This document shows positions 33,439 to 41,825 of a stretch of 64,000 nt of DNA, one piece after another. Source of the DNA: Nocardia aobensis NBRC 100429 (GTDB lineage: Bacteria; Actinomycetota; Actinomycetes; Mycobacteriales; Mycobacteriaceae); NCBI RefSeq assembly GCF_000308375.1, contig NZ_BAFQ01000094.1:62001-126000 (forward strand). Direction: 5' to 3'. The notes under the pieces are model-generated. The model was not told the origin of the DNA. It did no database searches and was given only the letters and a program-made list of their open reading frames with translations. Each line of letters opens with the position of its first letter. Within the stretch, counting starts at the first letter, position 1. The translations under genes were made by a program, and so were the position numbers.

Positions 33439-33909
33439 TACGCGCCGTGCGCCTTCGGGCCACACCACGTCCACCGGCACACCTCTCTCCCGCGCGAACT
33501 TCACCACAGAACCAGTTCCGCTGCGCTCGCCAGGCTGACCGTCCCACACCGCCACGAGACGATCGCATGTCCCCACCACGGCCTCATTGGCGGCCTCATA
33601 CGCTTCCGGTCCTGTGTCATCGAACGGCATCACGCTCACCACTTCGGCGCGCTTGGACAGCTCATCGAACACCGGCGCATGGTCGGGTTTGACCTTCTTC
33701 TCGCGATAGTTTCGCGACGGTATCACCACCTCGAGCTGGCCGCCCGCGTCCAAAACCGCCTCGGCAAATACGGAATCAGCGCCCCTCGCAATACAACTGA
33801 TGCCCGTCACGTCATCGTAGCGAGCCAGCAGGCTGGTGATCTCCCCGTACACCAGACGCCGTGTGTCGTCAGTGATGTCCATATGTCCGGTGACACCGAT
33901 TCGAACCAT
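33430..33909 (-). CDS. SLOG-fold (LOG/DprA-like) nucleotide-binding protein, 159 aa
   Basis: Starts with VRIGVTGHMDITDDT, the first strand and glycine loop of SLOG proteins, continues with GISCIARGADSVFAEAVLDAGGQLEVVIPS, and then EAANEAVVGTCDRLVAVWDGQPGERSGTGSVVKFARERGV, the second glycine-rich motif. The Rossmannoid SLOG fold binds nucleotides or nucleotide-derived ligands, as in DprA, cytokinin-activating LOG enzymes and sensors in conflict systems. It lacks extra domains. It lies 9 bases downstream of the XRE/TPR regulator on the same strand, so the two were probably one operon. Confidence 0.78.
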   Translation of the reverse strand: MVRIGVTGHMDITDDTRRLVYGEITSLLARYDDVTGISCIARGADSVFAEAVLDAGGQLEVVIPSRNYREKKVKPDHAPVFDELSKRAEVVSVMPFDDTGPEAYEAANEAVVGTCDRLVAVWDGQPGERSGTGSVVKFARERGVPVDVVWPEGARRVRR

Positions 33910-33918
33910 GCAAGATTT

Positions 33919-35352
33919 CTACACCGTGTCGATGATCAGTGGACGCACTCGATCCCTCAGCTCGGCGACGCACCGCACCCCTGCGAGTTGGTCGGTGCGG
34001 CCGTACACGTTCCACAGCTTCTTTCGAACGCGATCGGACGCGGTCTGCTCAACCATGTTCAAAGCCTCGTGCCCGAGCCGTGCCGCCTCGTCCAACTCGC
34101 CCTGGAGTAGGCGCGCCTCCACGATCCCCAGTTTGTCCAGAGCCGAGCTGCGCAACCGTCCTGGCACCCTCAACTCGATCGCACGCTCGATTTCACACGC
34201 GGCCTCCGCAGCGAAACACGAGTCGTGGCGAGCCATCTCGAGCAGCCTTCCGCCCAACGTCCCAGAAAGCTCGGCCGCATCGAAGTACCGAATCCAGTAC
34301 GGATCACTGGCGGTGTCGGCGCGGGCAAATGCCCGGTAGGCCTTATCGCATGTCCGGCGGAACGCCGACGGTCGTTCGAGTTTCCCGTACGCCCACGCCT
34401 CGCGGGCGTAAAGCATCGCCTGCACCCTTGGCGTCACCACATCACCGAATTCGTCCTGCGCCAGCCGGATTATCTCCAGCGCATCCATCGCGCGCTGATG
34501 TACGAGGTTCCTGCGCCTGGACACTGTGCCGTAATGGTCCAGAGACAGAAGCTGTCTGGCCATGCCTGCCATCGCGTTCGCGCACAGAGCTGGATCGCCC
34601 GCAGCTTTCGCCGCCCCCACGGCCAGCATGTAGTACTCCTGGGCCGCCGTCTGCAGCCCTGAATCCCAGGACATCGTCGCTGCCGTTTCGGCAAGCAAGG
34701 CCAATACACGCCGCAGTCGGCGCCGGATCTCTGTTGGATGGCTGTCTTGCAGCAGTTCATTGACCTCGCTCAATTGACCGATCACGGCCTTGCGGCGCAA
34801 CCCGCCGCCGAATTGGTCGTCCTACTCGCGAAACATCTGCGCCGCGTTCTCCAGCTGCTCGACCTCTTGACGGCCGATATTGCCGCGGCCGATAGCGGCC
34901 ACCGGCTCGTCGCTTACGCGCTGTAGCCACTGTTCCAGCGGTTCGATCAGCTTCGCACCGACCACCACGCCGATCAGGGCGCGGGTTGCCTGGCGTCGGT
35001 CCAACATCAAATCTCTCCTGGTCAGTTCTGCCGTCACGGTGGCGCAATCGGTACTCCACGATGTCGGATCCCACTCGGGGACATCCAGACTCTTTTCGGC
35101 AACGCCAGGTTCAGGCGTTGCGACCTGTTGGCGTCTCGCATAGAAGTGCCCGCGTTGTTCCTGGGTAGCGCCGTCGAGCAGTGTCGTCATCAGACCCGCG
35201 TAAAACTCGTCCAGTCGGATTGTTGTCCCTCGGCTGGCCCATTTTTTCACTGTCTGCACATGAATCCCGAGCCGGTCGGCGAATCGCTTCTGGGGGAGTC
35301 CCAGGGCTTTCCGCAACGCGGTTGCGTCGGCACCTGTCCACGTGACATGCAT
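33919..35352 (-). pseudogene. XRE-family regulator with TPR-like C-terminus, interrupted by one in-frame amber codon
   Basis: The 478-codon frame starts with MHVTWTGADATALRKALG and an XRE helix-turn-helix (PQKRFADRLGIHVQTVKKWASRG), followed by a linker and a long TPR-like helical domain (AAATMSWDSGLQ, YYMLAVGAAKAAGDPALCAN, AMLYAREAWAYGKLERPSAF). The frame is continuous except for TAG at 34822-34824, right after QLENAAQMFRE and just before DDQFGGGLRRKAVIGQ. Related regulators have Trp at that place, so a TGG to TAG change is likely. Unless amber is suppressed, only the 176-residue N-terminal part, or the part after a TTG at 34800, can be made. Confidence 0.82.
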
Positions 35353-35381
35353 ACCCAATCCTGGCCCCTCGGCGCTGGGTT

Positions 35382-35410
35382 CGTATACCACCGTGAACCC
35401 AGCGTATACC
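35382..35410. promoter_or_regulatory. Paired 8-bp direct repeats upstream of the XRE/TPR gene
   Basis: CGTATACC occurs at 35382-35389 and again at 35403-35410, exactly 21 bases apart (two helical turns), 30-58 bases upstream of the regulator start. Spacing on one DNA face suggests a pair of binding sites for a dimer, perhaps the regulator itself. Confidence 0.5.
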
Positions 35411-35593
35411 GCCATGTACCGCGTGCACCTTCTGTCGCGGAATTCCCCGAGCCACGCTTGGTTCCAGCTTCCGATGCCCAATGCCTCAGCCCCACAGGGG
35501 TTTCCGGCACCGATCGAGTCCATAACTTCGAATTGGTCGGCGGGCCAGGCATCGGGAGAGTCCATCCGGCCGACACACAAACCGAAGGTTCCG

Positions 35594-35896
35594 ATGCTGA
35601 CGACATCGCTCTTGATCGGCGGTCTCGCCGCCGTACGGGTAGGGCTGGCCGCCGCTGCCTACCTCATGCCGGCACGACCGCGTCCCACCACATTTGCCTG
35701 CGACAACCCGCAGGATCCGGAGTGTCCACACCACGCACCGCTGATGCTGTTCACCGAGGCCCAAGCGCACCTGGAGATGCAACTCCATCGCGAGTGCCGC
35801 CGTGGTGATTGTGAGCGCAAAGACGCGGCCTGGATGGTCCTGGTCGACGCGGGTCGCATTCATCCGCGTGTGCCCCTCATCGGAGGCATCCGGTGA
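35594..35896 (+). CDS. Small protein with N-terminal membrane segment, 100 aa
   Basis: Residues 3-25 are a hydrophobic segment (LLIGGLAAVRVGLAAAAYLM), followed by a hydrophilic part with four cysteines (FACDNPQDPECPHH and HRECRRGDCERKDAAW). The paired cysteines could bind metal or form disulfides. I do not recognise a family. AAGG is 5 bases before the ATG. It is the first gene of a rightward series of overlapping small genes that face the XRE/TPR regulator. Confidence 0.6.
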   Translation: MLTTSLLIGGLAAVRVGLAAAAYLMPARPRPTTFACDNPQDPECPHHAPLMLFTEAQAHLEMQLHRECRRGDCERKDAAWMVLVDAGRIHPRVPLIGGIR

Positions 35897-36078
35897 GCCC
35901 GAGTGTCGCGCATCAGCTCCCGCAGTCGGACATCATCCACCGGTTCTGCGAAGACTGCCTTGCTCCGATCAACAGTCTGGAAGAGGCTCGTCGCGTTCTG
36001 ACAGTTCATGCCGATCACGGGGCGCGATGCCCCCAGTACCTGGCAGCCCTGTCGTGGGCATCGGAGGTGACGGCGTGA
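35893..36078 (+). CDS. Small Cys-containing protein, 61 aa
   Basis: GTG start overlapping the previous stop by 4 bases. The text DIIHRFCEDCLAPINSLEEA and then HADHGARCPQYLAAL shows a CxxC and a later His/Cys, like a tiny zinc-binding module. Such short ORFs are common next to XRE/TPR regulators in actinobacteria, usually unnamed. Function unknown. Confidence 0.6.
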   Translation: MSPSVAHQLPQSDIIHRFCEDCLAPINSLEEARRVLTVHADHGARCPQYLAALSWASEVTA

Positions 36079-36305
36079 ACGCCACAACCGACGACGAGTG
36101 GTGCGACTGGTGCGCCCTCGAGATCCCCGGCGAACCCCTTCGCGCGGACGGTCGTGTCTTCTGCACCCCAACGTGTCTCGGCGAATACCGCAATCGTTCG
36201 GACTCGTCCTCCGTGATCGACATGCCGCAGCGTCGTGCCCCTGGTGCCGGCTCCGAAACCGCTGACAGGTTGGCACGGTTGGAAGCCGAGGGGCCGTCGC
36301 GATGA
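36075..36305 (+). CDS. Small putative zinc-finger protein, 76 aa
   Basis: GTG start overlapping the previous stop by 4 bases. EWCDWCALEIPGEPLRADGR followed by VFCTPTCLGEYRNR gives a CxxC...CxxxC treble-clef-like arrangement, as in small DNA- or protein-binding zinc fingers. The C-terminal half is disordered-looking and charged. Function unknown. Confidence 0.62.
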   Translation: MNATTDDEWCDWCALEIPGEPLRADGRVFCTPTCLGEYRNRSDSSSVIDMPQRRAPGAGSETADRLARLEAEGPSR

Positions 36306-36457
36306 CCGAGCAGCTTCCACGGCGCGAGCCCGGTGAATCCGGGTTCCTGCGCTACCCAACCACGCTGGCGTCCGCAGCGCTGCTGATCCGCGTCGCGCAA
36401 GGGCTCGATGAATGGAGCGAACGCGACCGCCACGAATCCAGGCCGCAGGAGCCGTAG
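36302..36457 (+). CDS. Very small protein, 51 aa
   Basis: ATG at 36302 overlaps the previous stop by 4 bases and the frame ends with TAG at 36455-36457. It reads EQLPRREPGESGFLRYPTTL and then ALLIRVAQGLDEWSERDRHE, a short proline/charged start and one amphipathic helix. Support is the coupled start and protein-like composition, no family match. Confidence 0.5.
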   Translation: MTEQLPRREPGESGFLRYPTTLASAALLIRVAQGLDEWSERDRHESRPQEP

Positions 36458-36504
36458 CTCCGCCGAGAGATTCCCCTGCACAATTCTCCGTTCAGGAAGA
36501 ACCG

Positions 36505-37873
36505 ATGCCTACAGTGAATATGTTTGCCCATCAACAGAAATCGGATGCTGGTTACCTCGACATCGCCGCGAACGATCACGGCGACGAGAAAGGCGCACTC
36601 GTCCACCATGCCATCACACGTCTGCAGACGGCCGAAGCTGACCTGGTCGAAATCGGACCTGGTGGGGGCGCAGCCGTGCGATACCTTGCCTCGAGACTCA
36701 CCGCCGACAGTCGGGCACGGCTCACGTTGATCGAGGCCCCTGGGGTGACATCACATTCGCTGGGAGAAGCCATGGAAGCATTCGCGGCTGTGGGCACCTG
36801 TCATCTTGTCCAAGGCTGGGCGAAGGACCTTTCTACACTGATCGCCGACCCTGTAGATGTGATCAGCGCCTCGGCGCTCATGCACGAGGTGTACTCCTAT
36901 GGGGGTGCGTACACGGGGCTTCACACGATGATGCGGGTGCTGCCGACCGTGATCCGGCATCACGGATTCTTCGTCTACCGCGACGTTTATGCCGTCGACG
37001 CGCCGACTCTGCACGAACGTGTCGTGCATTGCTACAGCTCGCAATCCTGGCTGCAGTTCCTGCGGATGTTCGTACCTCATTACCTCGTCGAAGGCGCATC
37101 CCTACCATCACCACGACGACGAGGTCGTCGCGCGACAGAACTCGCGGATAGTGCCCGTCGCAGAACTCGACACCCACGTCTGCGCCGTCATCGAGGCACC
37201 GGTTGGGGTGTTCCGGGAGGTGCAGCGCCACTACATCACCCTGCGCGACCATGTCTGGAGGTCCGGGATACTCGGGTTCACGCCGATACTGGACGGCGAG
37301 TTGTCGGTGGACTGGGTTGATTTCCGTTCCGGTCACAAGCGCGTTCACTACACCCTCACGGACTCGGAAATGGTCTCACCGCATCCGGACGCGCTGCTCG
37401 CGGTCAGTGAGCGGTACAGCGACCATTACGTGATCGACGGCGACATCTTCGATGCGGTCACCGACGCTGCTCTCATGGCATTCCTCTCTGGTGCCGAACT
37501 CGCCGACTCCCGGTGTGAACCGACATGGCGTGCATGGCTGGCACGCGAAGGCCACGAGACCTACGCGTACCTGACCGCAGACGACCTACTCACCGCGTTC
37601 GCCGTGAACTCGCTGGAAGGTCGGCCGGATCAAGACACGGTGTTGATGCCGGTCTCCGTCGAGGACGTGATCACGCGAGATCGCCTCTACTACAATCGTT
37701 TTCTCGCCAAGCGGCTTGCGAACCCTCTGGTCGACGCGAAACAGCTGATCTTGTTTCAAAACATCCCGACCCACGACATCCACACCATGCAACGAGCGCT
37801 GGCCACGCTGCAACAGCTGTGCTCCAAGCCCAACGTCGCCCGGCTGCATACTGCCATCCATTGGAAAGGCTGA
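36505..37873 (+). pseudogene. Methyltransferase-like protein, about 455 aa, with one frameshift
   Basis: After a good ribosome site (AGGAAG) the ATG at 36505 starts a Rossmann methyltransferase domain: LVEIGPGGGAAVRYLASRL (motif I), LTLIEAPGVT (strand 2) and DVISASALMHEVYSYGG (motif IV). The first frame loses sense after FVPHYLVEG near 37095. Protein sequence resumes one base later as HPYHHHDDEVVARQNSRI and runs to 37873 as a ~255-residue domain I cannot name (blocks VAELDTHVCAVIEAPVGVF, GILGFTPILDGELSVDWVDF, LAKRLANPLVDAKQLILFQN). One extra base around 37090-37096 explains it. It could be mutation, sequencing error or recoding. Confidence 0.72.
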
Positions 37874-37879
37874 ACCCCA

Positions 37880-38446
37880 ATGCATTTGATCGAGGTCGAG
37901 CGCAAACGCGTCCTCACCGACGCTCCCGCCCTGCGCGACCGGCTCATCGCGCTGGGTTACTGCGAGAACGCCCGAGTCACCGAGACCGACGTCTACTACA
38001 GCAGGCCCGATGTGGATTACATGCAGACCGTCGAATGCCTTCGAGTACGCCGCCGTGGCGACTTCTGCGAGATCACCTACAAACCGCCGTCGAATTCCGG
38101 CACTCACGGCGCGAACCACATCATCGCCAAACGGGAAATCAATGTCGCTCTCGCGGGAGTCGCGGACAGCGACGCGGCACGCGCGCTGCTCGAGGCTGTC
38201 GGGATGCGAGAACTCGCGGTCGTGGAGAAGAACCGGTGCGTATTCCGCCATCCCGATCGCGAGGACACAGTGGTCGCTCTCGACAGTGTCGCCGGTGCCG
38301 GCGAATTCGTCGAAACCGAAGTCTGCGCGAGCGACCCGCACGAGGCAGCCACGCACCTCGAGCAGGTCGAGCTCGAGTTGAGTATCGATACATTGCCGGT
38401 TGTCACGCTGCCATACCGCGACCTGGTGATGATGGCTGCGCGATGA
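37880..38446 (+). CDS. CYTH-domain protein, class IV adenylate cyclase-like, 188 aa
   Basis: The domain opens with the diagnostic ExExK motif as EVERK (residues 5-9) and continues with VYYSRPDVDYMQTVECLRVRR, FCEITYKPPS, KREINVAL, VVEKNRCVFRH and VALDSVAGAGEFVETEV, all the acidic and basic strands that line the triphosphate tunnel. CYTH proteins are cAMP-making class IV cyclases (CyaB), thiamine triphosphatases or inorganic triphosphatases. It starts 6 bases after the methyltransferase-like gene and its stop overlaps the next ATG by 4 bases. Which activity it has cannot be told. Confidence 0.82.
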   Translation: MHLIEVERKRVLTDAPALRDRLIALGYCENARVTETDVYYSRPDVDYMQTVECLRVRRRGDFCEITYKPPSNSGTHGANHIIAKREINVALAGVADSDAARALLEAVGMRELAVVEKNRCVFRHPDREDTVVALDSVAGAGEFVETEVCASDPHEAATHLEQVELELSIDTLPVVTLPYRDLVMMAAR

Positions 38447-38625
38447 TCCTGGCCTCGAGCGGCGAGGAAGCACCTGCCCGGCGGACCCGCCCCGGTGCGG
38501 CGCTTGCTGACCCTGTGAGCCGTCGGGCTCGAGGGCGTCGCACAATATCCGTCCCAGGGCGGAGATATGCCCGCGCGGCGCGCGGTAGATTATGTGTATC
38601 GGACGGTTACATTACTCACAAGTAG
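38443..38625 (+). CDS. Short tail ORF of the island operon, 60 aa
   Basis: ATG 38443 overlaps the CYTH stop in the same ATGA manner as the earlier genes, and starts plausibly with ILASSGEEAPARRTRPGAAL, but then becomes arginine-rich text (RRARGRRTISVPGRRYARAA) that also contains the promoter region of the next gene. It looks like the 5' end of a gene cut by the island boundary. Confidence 0.35.
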   Translation: MILASSGEEAPARRTRPGAALADPVSRRARGRRTISVPGRRYARAARGRLCVSDGYITHK

Positions 38626-38634
38626 GAGGCGACG

Positions 38635-40188
38635 ATGCCCGTGCCGGAAGCTGCGGTGTTCGAGCGTCTGCGGGCGTTCGCGTCCGTCGACGGTTCCCGT
38701 GAGCACGCGAACAAGACCATCGCCGAGACGTTCACCGGGCGGCCGCTGGGCGAGGTGCCGGTGGGAACCGCCGACGATGTGAGCGCCGCGTTCATCCGCG
38801 CCCGCGCCGCCCAGGCAGAGTGGGCGAAACGCACGCCGAAGGAGCGGGCGGCGGTGCTGGAACGCTTCCGCGAACTGATCATCAGCGAGCGCGATTACCT
38901 GATGGACGTCATCCAGGCCGAAACCGGCAAGGCCCGGTGGGCGGCGCAGGAAGAGATCCTGGGCATGATGTTCGCGGCCCGCTACTTCTCGCGCGTGGCG
39001 CCGAAGCTGCTGGCACCGCATTCGGTACCCGGCGCGTTCCCGGTGCTGAATCGCGCGCAGGTGCGCACCCAGCCCAAGGGCGTGGTCGGCGTCATCGCGC
39101 CGTGGAACTATCCGATGGTGCTGTCGATCGGCGATGCGATCCCGGCGCTGCTGGCCGGCAATGCGGTCGTCGTCAAACCCGACAGCCAGACCCCGTTCTC
39201 GTCGCTGGCGAGCGTGGAATTGCTGCTGCGCGCGGGTCTGCCCCGCGATGTACTGCAGGTGATCCCGGGACCGGGCGGCGTGGTGGGCACCGCGATCGTC
39301 GACCAGTGCGACTACCTGATGTTCACCGGCTCCTCGGCCACCGGGCGCGAGCTGGCCCAGCAGTGCGGTAAGCGGCTGATCGGATTCTCGGCCGAACTCG
39401 GCGGCAAGAATCCGATGATCGTGACTCGCGGCGCGAATCTGGACAAGGTCGCCAAGGCCGCCGTGCGCGCATGTTTCTCCAACGCCGGCCAGCTGTGTAT
39501 CTCGATCGAGCGGATCTACGTCGAGCAGTCGATCGCGGCGGAGTTCAGCGAGAAGTTCGTGAAGGCGGTCGGTGCCGCGAAACTCGGTGCGGCCTACGAC
39601 TTCTCGACCGACATCGGCAGCCTGATCTCACCGGCGCAGCTCGAGACGGTCACCAAGCACGTCGCCGACGCCACGTCCAAGGGCGCCGAAATTCTCGCCG
39701 GTGGCAACGCCCGGCCCGATCTGGGGCCACTGTTCTTCGAGCCGACCGTGCTGAGCAAGGTCACCGACGAGATGGAATGCGGCCGCAACGAAACCTTCGG
39801 CCCGCTGGTGTCGATCTATCCGGTCGCCGACGTCGAGGAGGCGATCGCCCGCGCGAACGACACCGAATACGGGCTCAACGCCAGCGTGTGGGCGAGCAGC
39901 GCGTCCGAGGGGCAGGCCATCGCGGCCCGGCTGCGGACCGGAACCGTCTGTGTCGACGAGGGTTACGCACCGGCGTGGGGGAGCACCGGCGCCCCGATGG
40001 GCGGAATGGGGATCTCCGGGGTCGGTCGCCGCCACGGCCCCGACGGACTGCTGAAGTTCACCGAACCGCAGACGGTGGTCGTCACTCGCGGAATGAATCT
40101 GGATGCGCCGCTGGGCATTCCGCAGTCGAAGTGGCAGGCGTTGCTGATGACGCTGGCACGCAGCTTCCGCTTCCTGCCCGGACGCTGA
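38635..40188 (+). CDS. gabD2: Succinate-semialdehyde dehydrogenase, GabD2-like, 517 aa
   Basis: A full-length aldehyde dehydrogenase: GVVGVIAPWNYPMVLSIGDAIPALLAGNAVVVKPDSQTPFS (cofactor site), MFTGSSATGRELA, general base in SAELGGKNPM and catalytic cysteine in CFSNAGQLCISIERIYV, plus ETFGPLVSIYPV. The overall sequence resembles mycobacterial GabD2, which oxidises succinic semialdehyde to succinate with NADP+. AGGAGG stands 5 bases before ATG. It is followed by a 13-bp hairpin. It appears to be a native gene just right of the island. Confidence 0.87.
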   Translation: MPVPEAAVFERLRAFASVDGSREHANKTIAETFTGRPLGEVPVGTADDVSAAFIRARAAQAEWAKRTPKERAAVLERFRELIISERDYLMDVIQAETGKARWAAQEEILGMMFAARYFSRVAPKLLAPHSVPGAFPVLNRAQVRTQPKGVVGVIAPWNYPMVLSIGDAIPALLAGNAVVVKPDSQTPFSSLASVELLLRAGLPRDVLQVIPGPGGVVGTAIVDQCDYLMFTGSSATGRELAQQCGKRLIGFSAELGGKNPMIVTRGANLDKVAKAAVRACFSNAGQLCISIERIYVEQSIAAEFSEKFVKAVGAAKLGAAYDFSTDIGSLISPAQLETVTKHVADATSKGAEILAGGNARPDLGPLFFEPTVLSKVTDEMECGRNETFGPLVSIYPVADVEEAIARANDTEYGLNASVWASSASEGQAIAARLRTGTVCVDEGYAPAWGSTGAPMGGMGISGVGRRHGPDGLLKFTEPQTVVVTRGMNLDAPLGIPQSKWQALLMTLARSFRFLPGR

Positions 40189-40194
40189 GCGGGA

Positions 40195-40227
40195 CGGGTC
40201 GGTCACCGGGTGGCGGTGACCGACCCG
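40195..40227. terminator. Bidirectional hairpin between convergent genes
   Basis: Perfect 13-bp arms (CGGGTCGGTCACC at 40195-40207, GGTGACCGACCCG at 40215-40227) with a 7-base loop lie 6 bases after the dehydrogenase stop and 5 bases before the lipoprotein stop, placed to end both transcripts. Confidence 0.8.
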
Positions 40228-40232
40228 CGCGC

Positions 40233-40568
40233 TCACTGGTTGAAGAAGATTCCGGTCAGATTCGCGTTCTTGATCGGAGTATCGGCGTTGCGCTGGTTGG
40301 CGCACAGGAAATCGACCGCCGCCATGGTGGCGTCGACCTGGGTGCCGGCGGGTTCGTGATCGTTGTTCGTCTGCTGTTTCACGAATTTGGTGATCGTGAC
40401 CCGCTTGGTGTCGGCGTCCTGTTTGACATACTCGCTGCACGGGGTGTCGCCACCCTTGTTGATCGCGCGCTGCACGTCCGAGCATCCACTCAGCAGGCCC
40501 GCGGTCACCGTGGCCGCTGCGATGGTGCCGAACAGCGCGGCGATGCTGCGATGGGCCCTGGATGTCAT
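40233..40568 (-). CDS. Small lipoprotein, HdeA-like, 111 aa
   Basis: A lipoprotein signal (GTIAAATVTAGLLSGC, lipobox LSGC, cysteine at about 29) precedes an ~80-residue domain with two cysteines in TPCSEYVKQDADTKRVTITKF and AAVDFLCANQRNADTPIKNA. The spacing and helix pattern resemble the HdeA acid-stress chaperone family, with one likely disulfide. It would act on the outer face of the membrane. GAGGAG lies close to the ATG. Confidence 0.7.
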   Translation of the reverse strand: MTSRAHRSIAALFGTIAAATVTAGLLSGCSDVQRAINKGGDTPCSEYVKQDADTKRVTITKFVKQQTNNDHEPAGTQVDATMAAVDFLCANQRNADTPIKNANLTGIFFNQ

Positions 40569-40691
40569 CTGTTCTCCTCGTCGAGGCCGCGTGCCGGGCC
40601 GATCCCGGCAATTCGACCGCAAGCCTAAGCGTTCACCGGCCGAATACCCCGTCGTATCCGGCCGAATCGGGCGGACCGCTACCCTACGGCG

Positions 40692-41432
40692 GTGCAGCTG
40701 TCTCGAACGGCCGATGCGGTGTCGTCGGTAACCGATAGATTGACGACGATATCTCCGCAACCGCCGGTATGGGTGGTGCTGGCGACGGCGGCCGTGGCCC
40801 TGGCGGTAGTGCTCTACCGGCCGGTGTGGCGAGTGCTGCGGACATGTGTGACGATCGCCCACGAGATCGGCCACGCGGTGGTCGCGATCTGCACGGGCCG
40901 CACCCTGAGCGGTATCCGCCTGCATTCGGACACCTCGGGCGTGACCGTATCCCGCGGCAAGCCACGCGGTTTCGGGATGGTGCTGACCACCCTGGCGGGT
41001 TATCCGGCTCCCTCGGCGGTCGGGCTCGGGTTCGCGATCCTGCTCGGCACCGGACGCCAGACGTTGATGCTGTGGATACTCATCGCGGCACTGGTGGTGC
41101 TGATCGTGGTGATCCGCAACCTGTTCGGCTTCCTCGCCGTGATCTGCGCGGGCGGGGCCGCCTTCGCCGTGTCCTGGTACGGAACGGCGGTGTGGCAGGG
41201 CGTCTTCGGCTATGTGGTGACGTGGTTCCTGCTGTTCGGCGGGGTACGCGCCGTGATCGAACTGTGGCAGGTGTCGGTGCGCGGCGACGGGTCCGATGCC
41301 GACCAGCTGGCCTGGCTCACGCGCATTCCGGCGCGGCTGTGGGTCCTCGTGTTCGGCGTGCTCACCCTCGCGGCACTGGTCGTGGGGGCCGGTGAGCTGC
41401 TCGGAATTCAGCTCGGCGGCACAGCCGCCTGA
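40692..41432 (+). CDS. M50 family zinc metalloprotease-like membrane protein, 246 aa
   Basis: Residues 57-61 are HEIGH (HExxH) within the first membrane helices, followed by AVVAICTGRTLSGIRLHSDTSG and several more hydrophobic helices; no PDZ domain is present. This is the compact M50B type found in actinobacteria and Bacillus. A second aspartate motif typical of S2P is not evident, so protease activity is not certain. GTG 40692 is the start. It overlaps tail-to-tail by 25 bases with the MerR gene. Confidence 0.75.
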   Translation: MQLSRTADAVSSVTDRLTTISPQPPVWVVLATAAVALAVVLYRPVWRVLRTCVTIAHEIGHAVVAICTGRTLSGIRLHSDTSGVTVSRGKPRGFGMVLTTLAGYPAPSAVGLGFAILLGTGRQTLMLWILIAALVVLIVVIRNLFGFLAVICAGGAAFAVSWYGTAVWQGVFGYVVTWFLLFGGVRAVIELWQVSVRGDGSDADQLAWLTRIPARLWVLVFGVLTLAALVVGAGELLGIQLGGTAA

Positions 41433-41809
41433 AAGGTTCGGGGTAGCGCCGCACGTGCGGCGGCGGTTTCTGCGGTGGTGATGGTCTGCCGCAGAACGTC
41501 TCTGGCTGTGTTGATCTCGGCCGATCGCTGGTTGAGGACGCGCAGCTGGGCGCGGAGCGCGTCCAAGACGCCGGGGCAGGGCAGTACCGCTGCCGCGGCG
41601 TCGGTGCAGGGAAGGATGTGGCGGATGATACGGGTCGGGAGGCCGGCCGCGAGCAGAGCCCGAATCCGCAGGACCGTCGTGGTGGCGGTCTCGTCATAGG
41701 TCCGGTACCCGTTGGACCGGCGCTCGGACCGGAGCAGCCCCGCCCGTTCGTAATAGCGCAGGAGCCGTTCGCTGGTTCCGGTCCGCTTGGCCAGTTCTCC
41801 GATGAGCAC
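41408..41809 (-). CDS. MerR-family transcriptional regulator, 133 aa
   Basis: MerR winged helix at the N-terminus (LIGELAKRTGTSERLLRYYER, then GYRTYDETATTTVLRIRAL) with a dimerisation helix and a short tail; a cysteine at about 73 in LPCTDAAAAVLPCPGVLD and another 12 residues later might sense metal or thiol stress. The GTG 41809 start is preceded by AGAGGAAA. It is divergent from an amidohydrolase gene and a CTTGAC/GTCAAG dyad lies between. Confidence 0.85.
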   Translation of the reverse strand: MLIGELAKRTGTSERLLRYYERAGLLRSERRSNGYRTYDETATTTVLRIRALLAAGLPTRIIRHILPCTDAAAAVLPCPGVLDALRAQLRVLNQRSAEINTARDVLRQTITTAETAAARAALPRTFQAAVPPS

Positions 41810-41825
41810 CGTCTTTCCTCTCGCG

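Noticed and set aside
33407-38550. Attachment-site direct repeats flanking the island
   Set aside because: I compared the two edges by eye and found no repeat longer than expected by chance; no integrase or tRNA is present.
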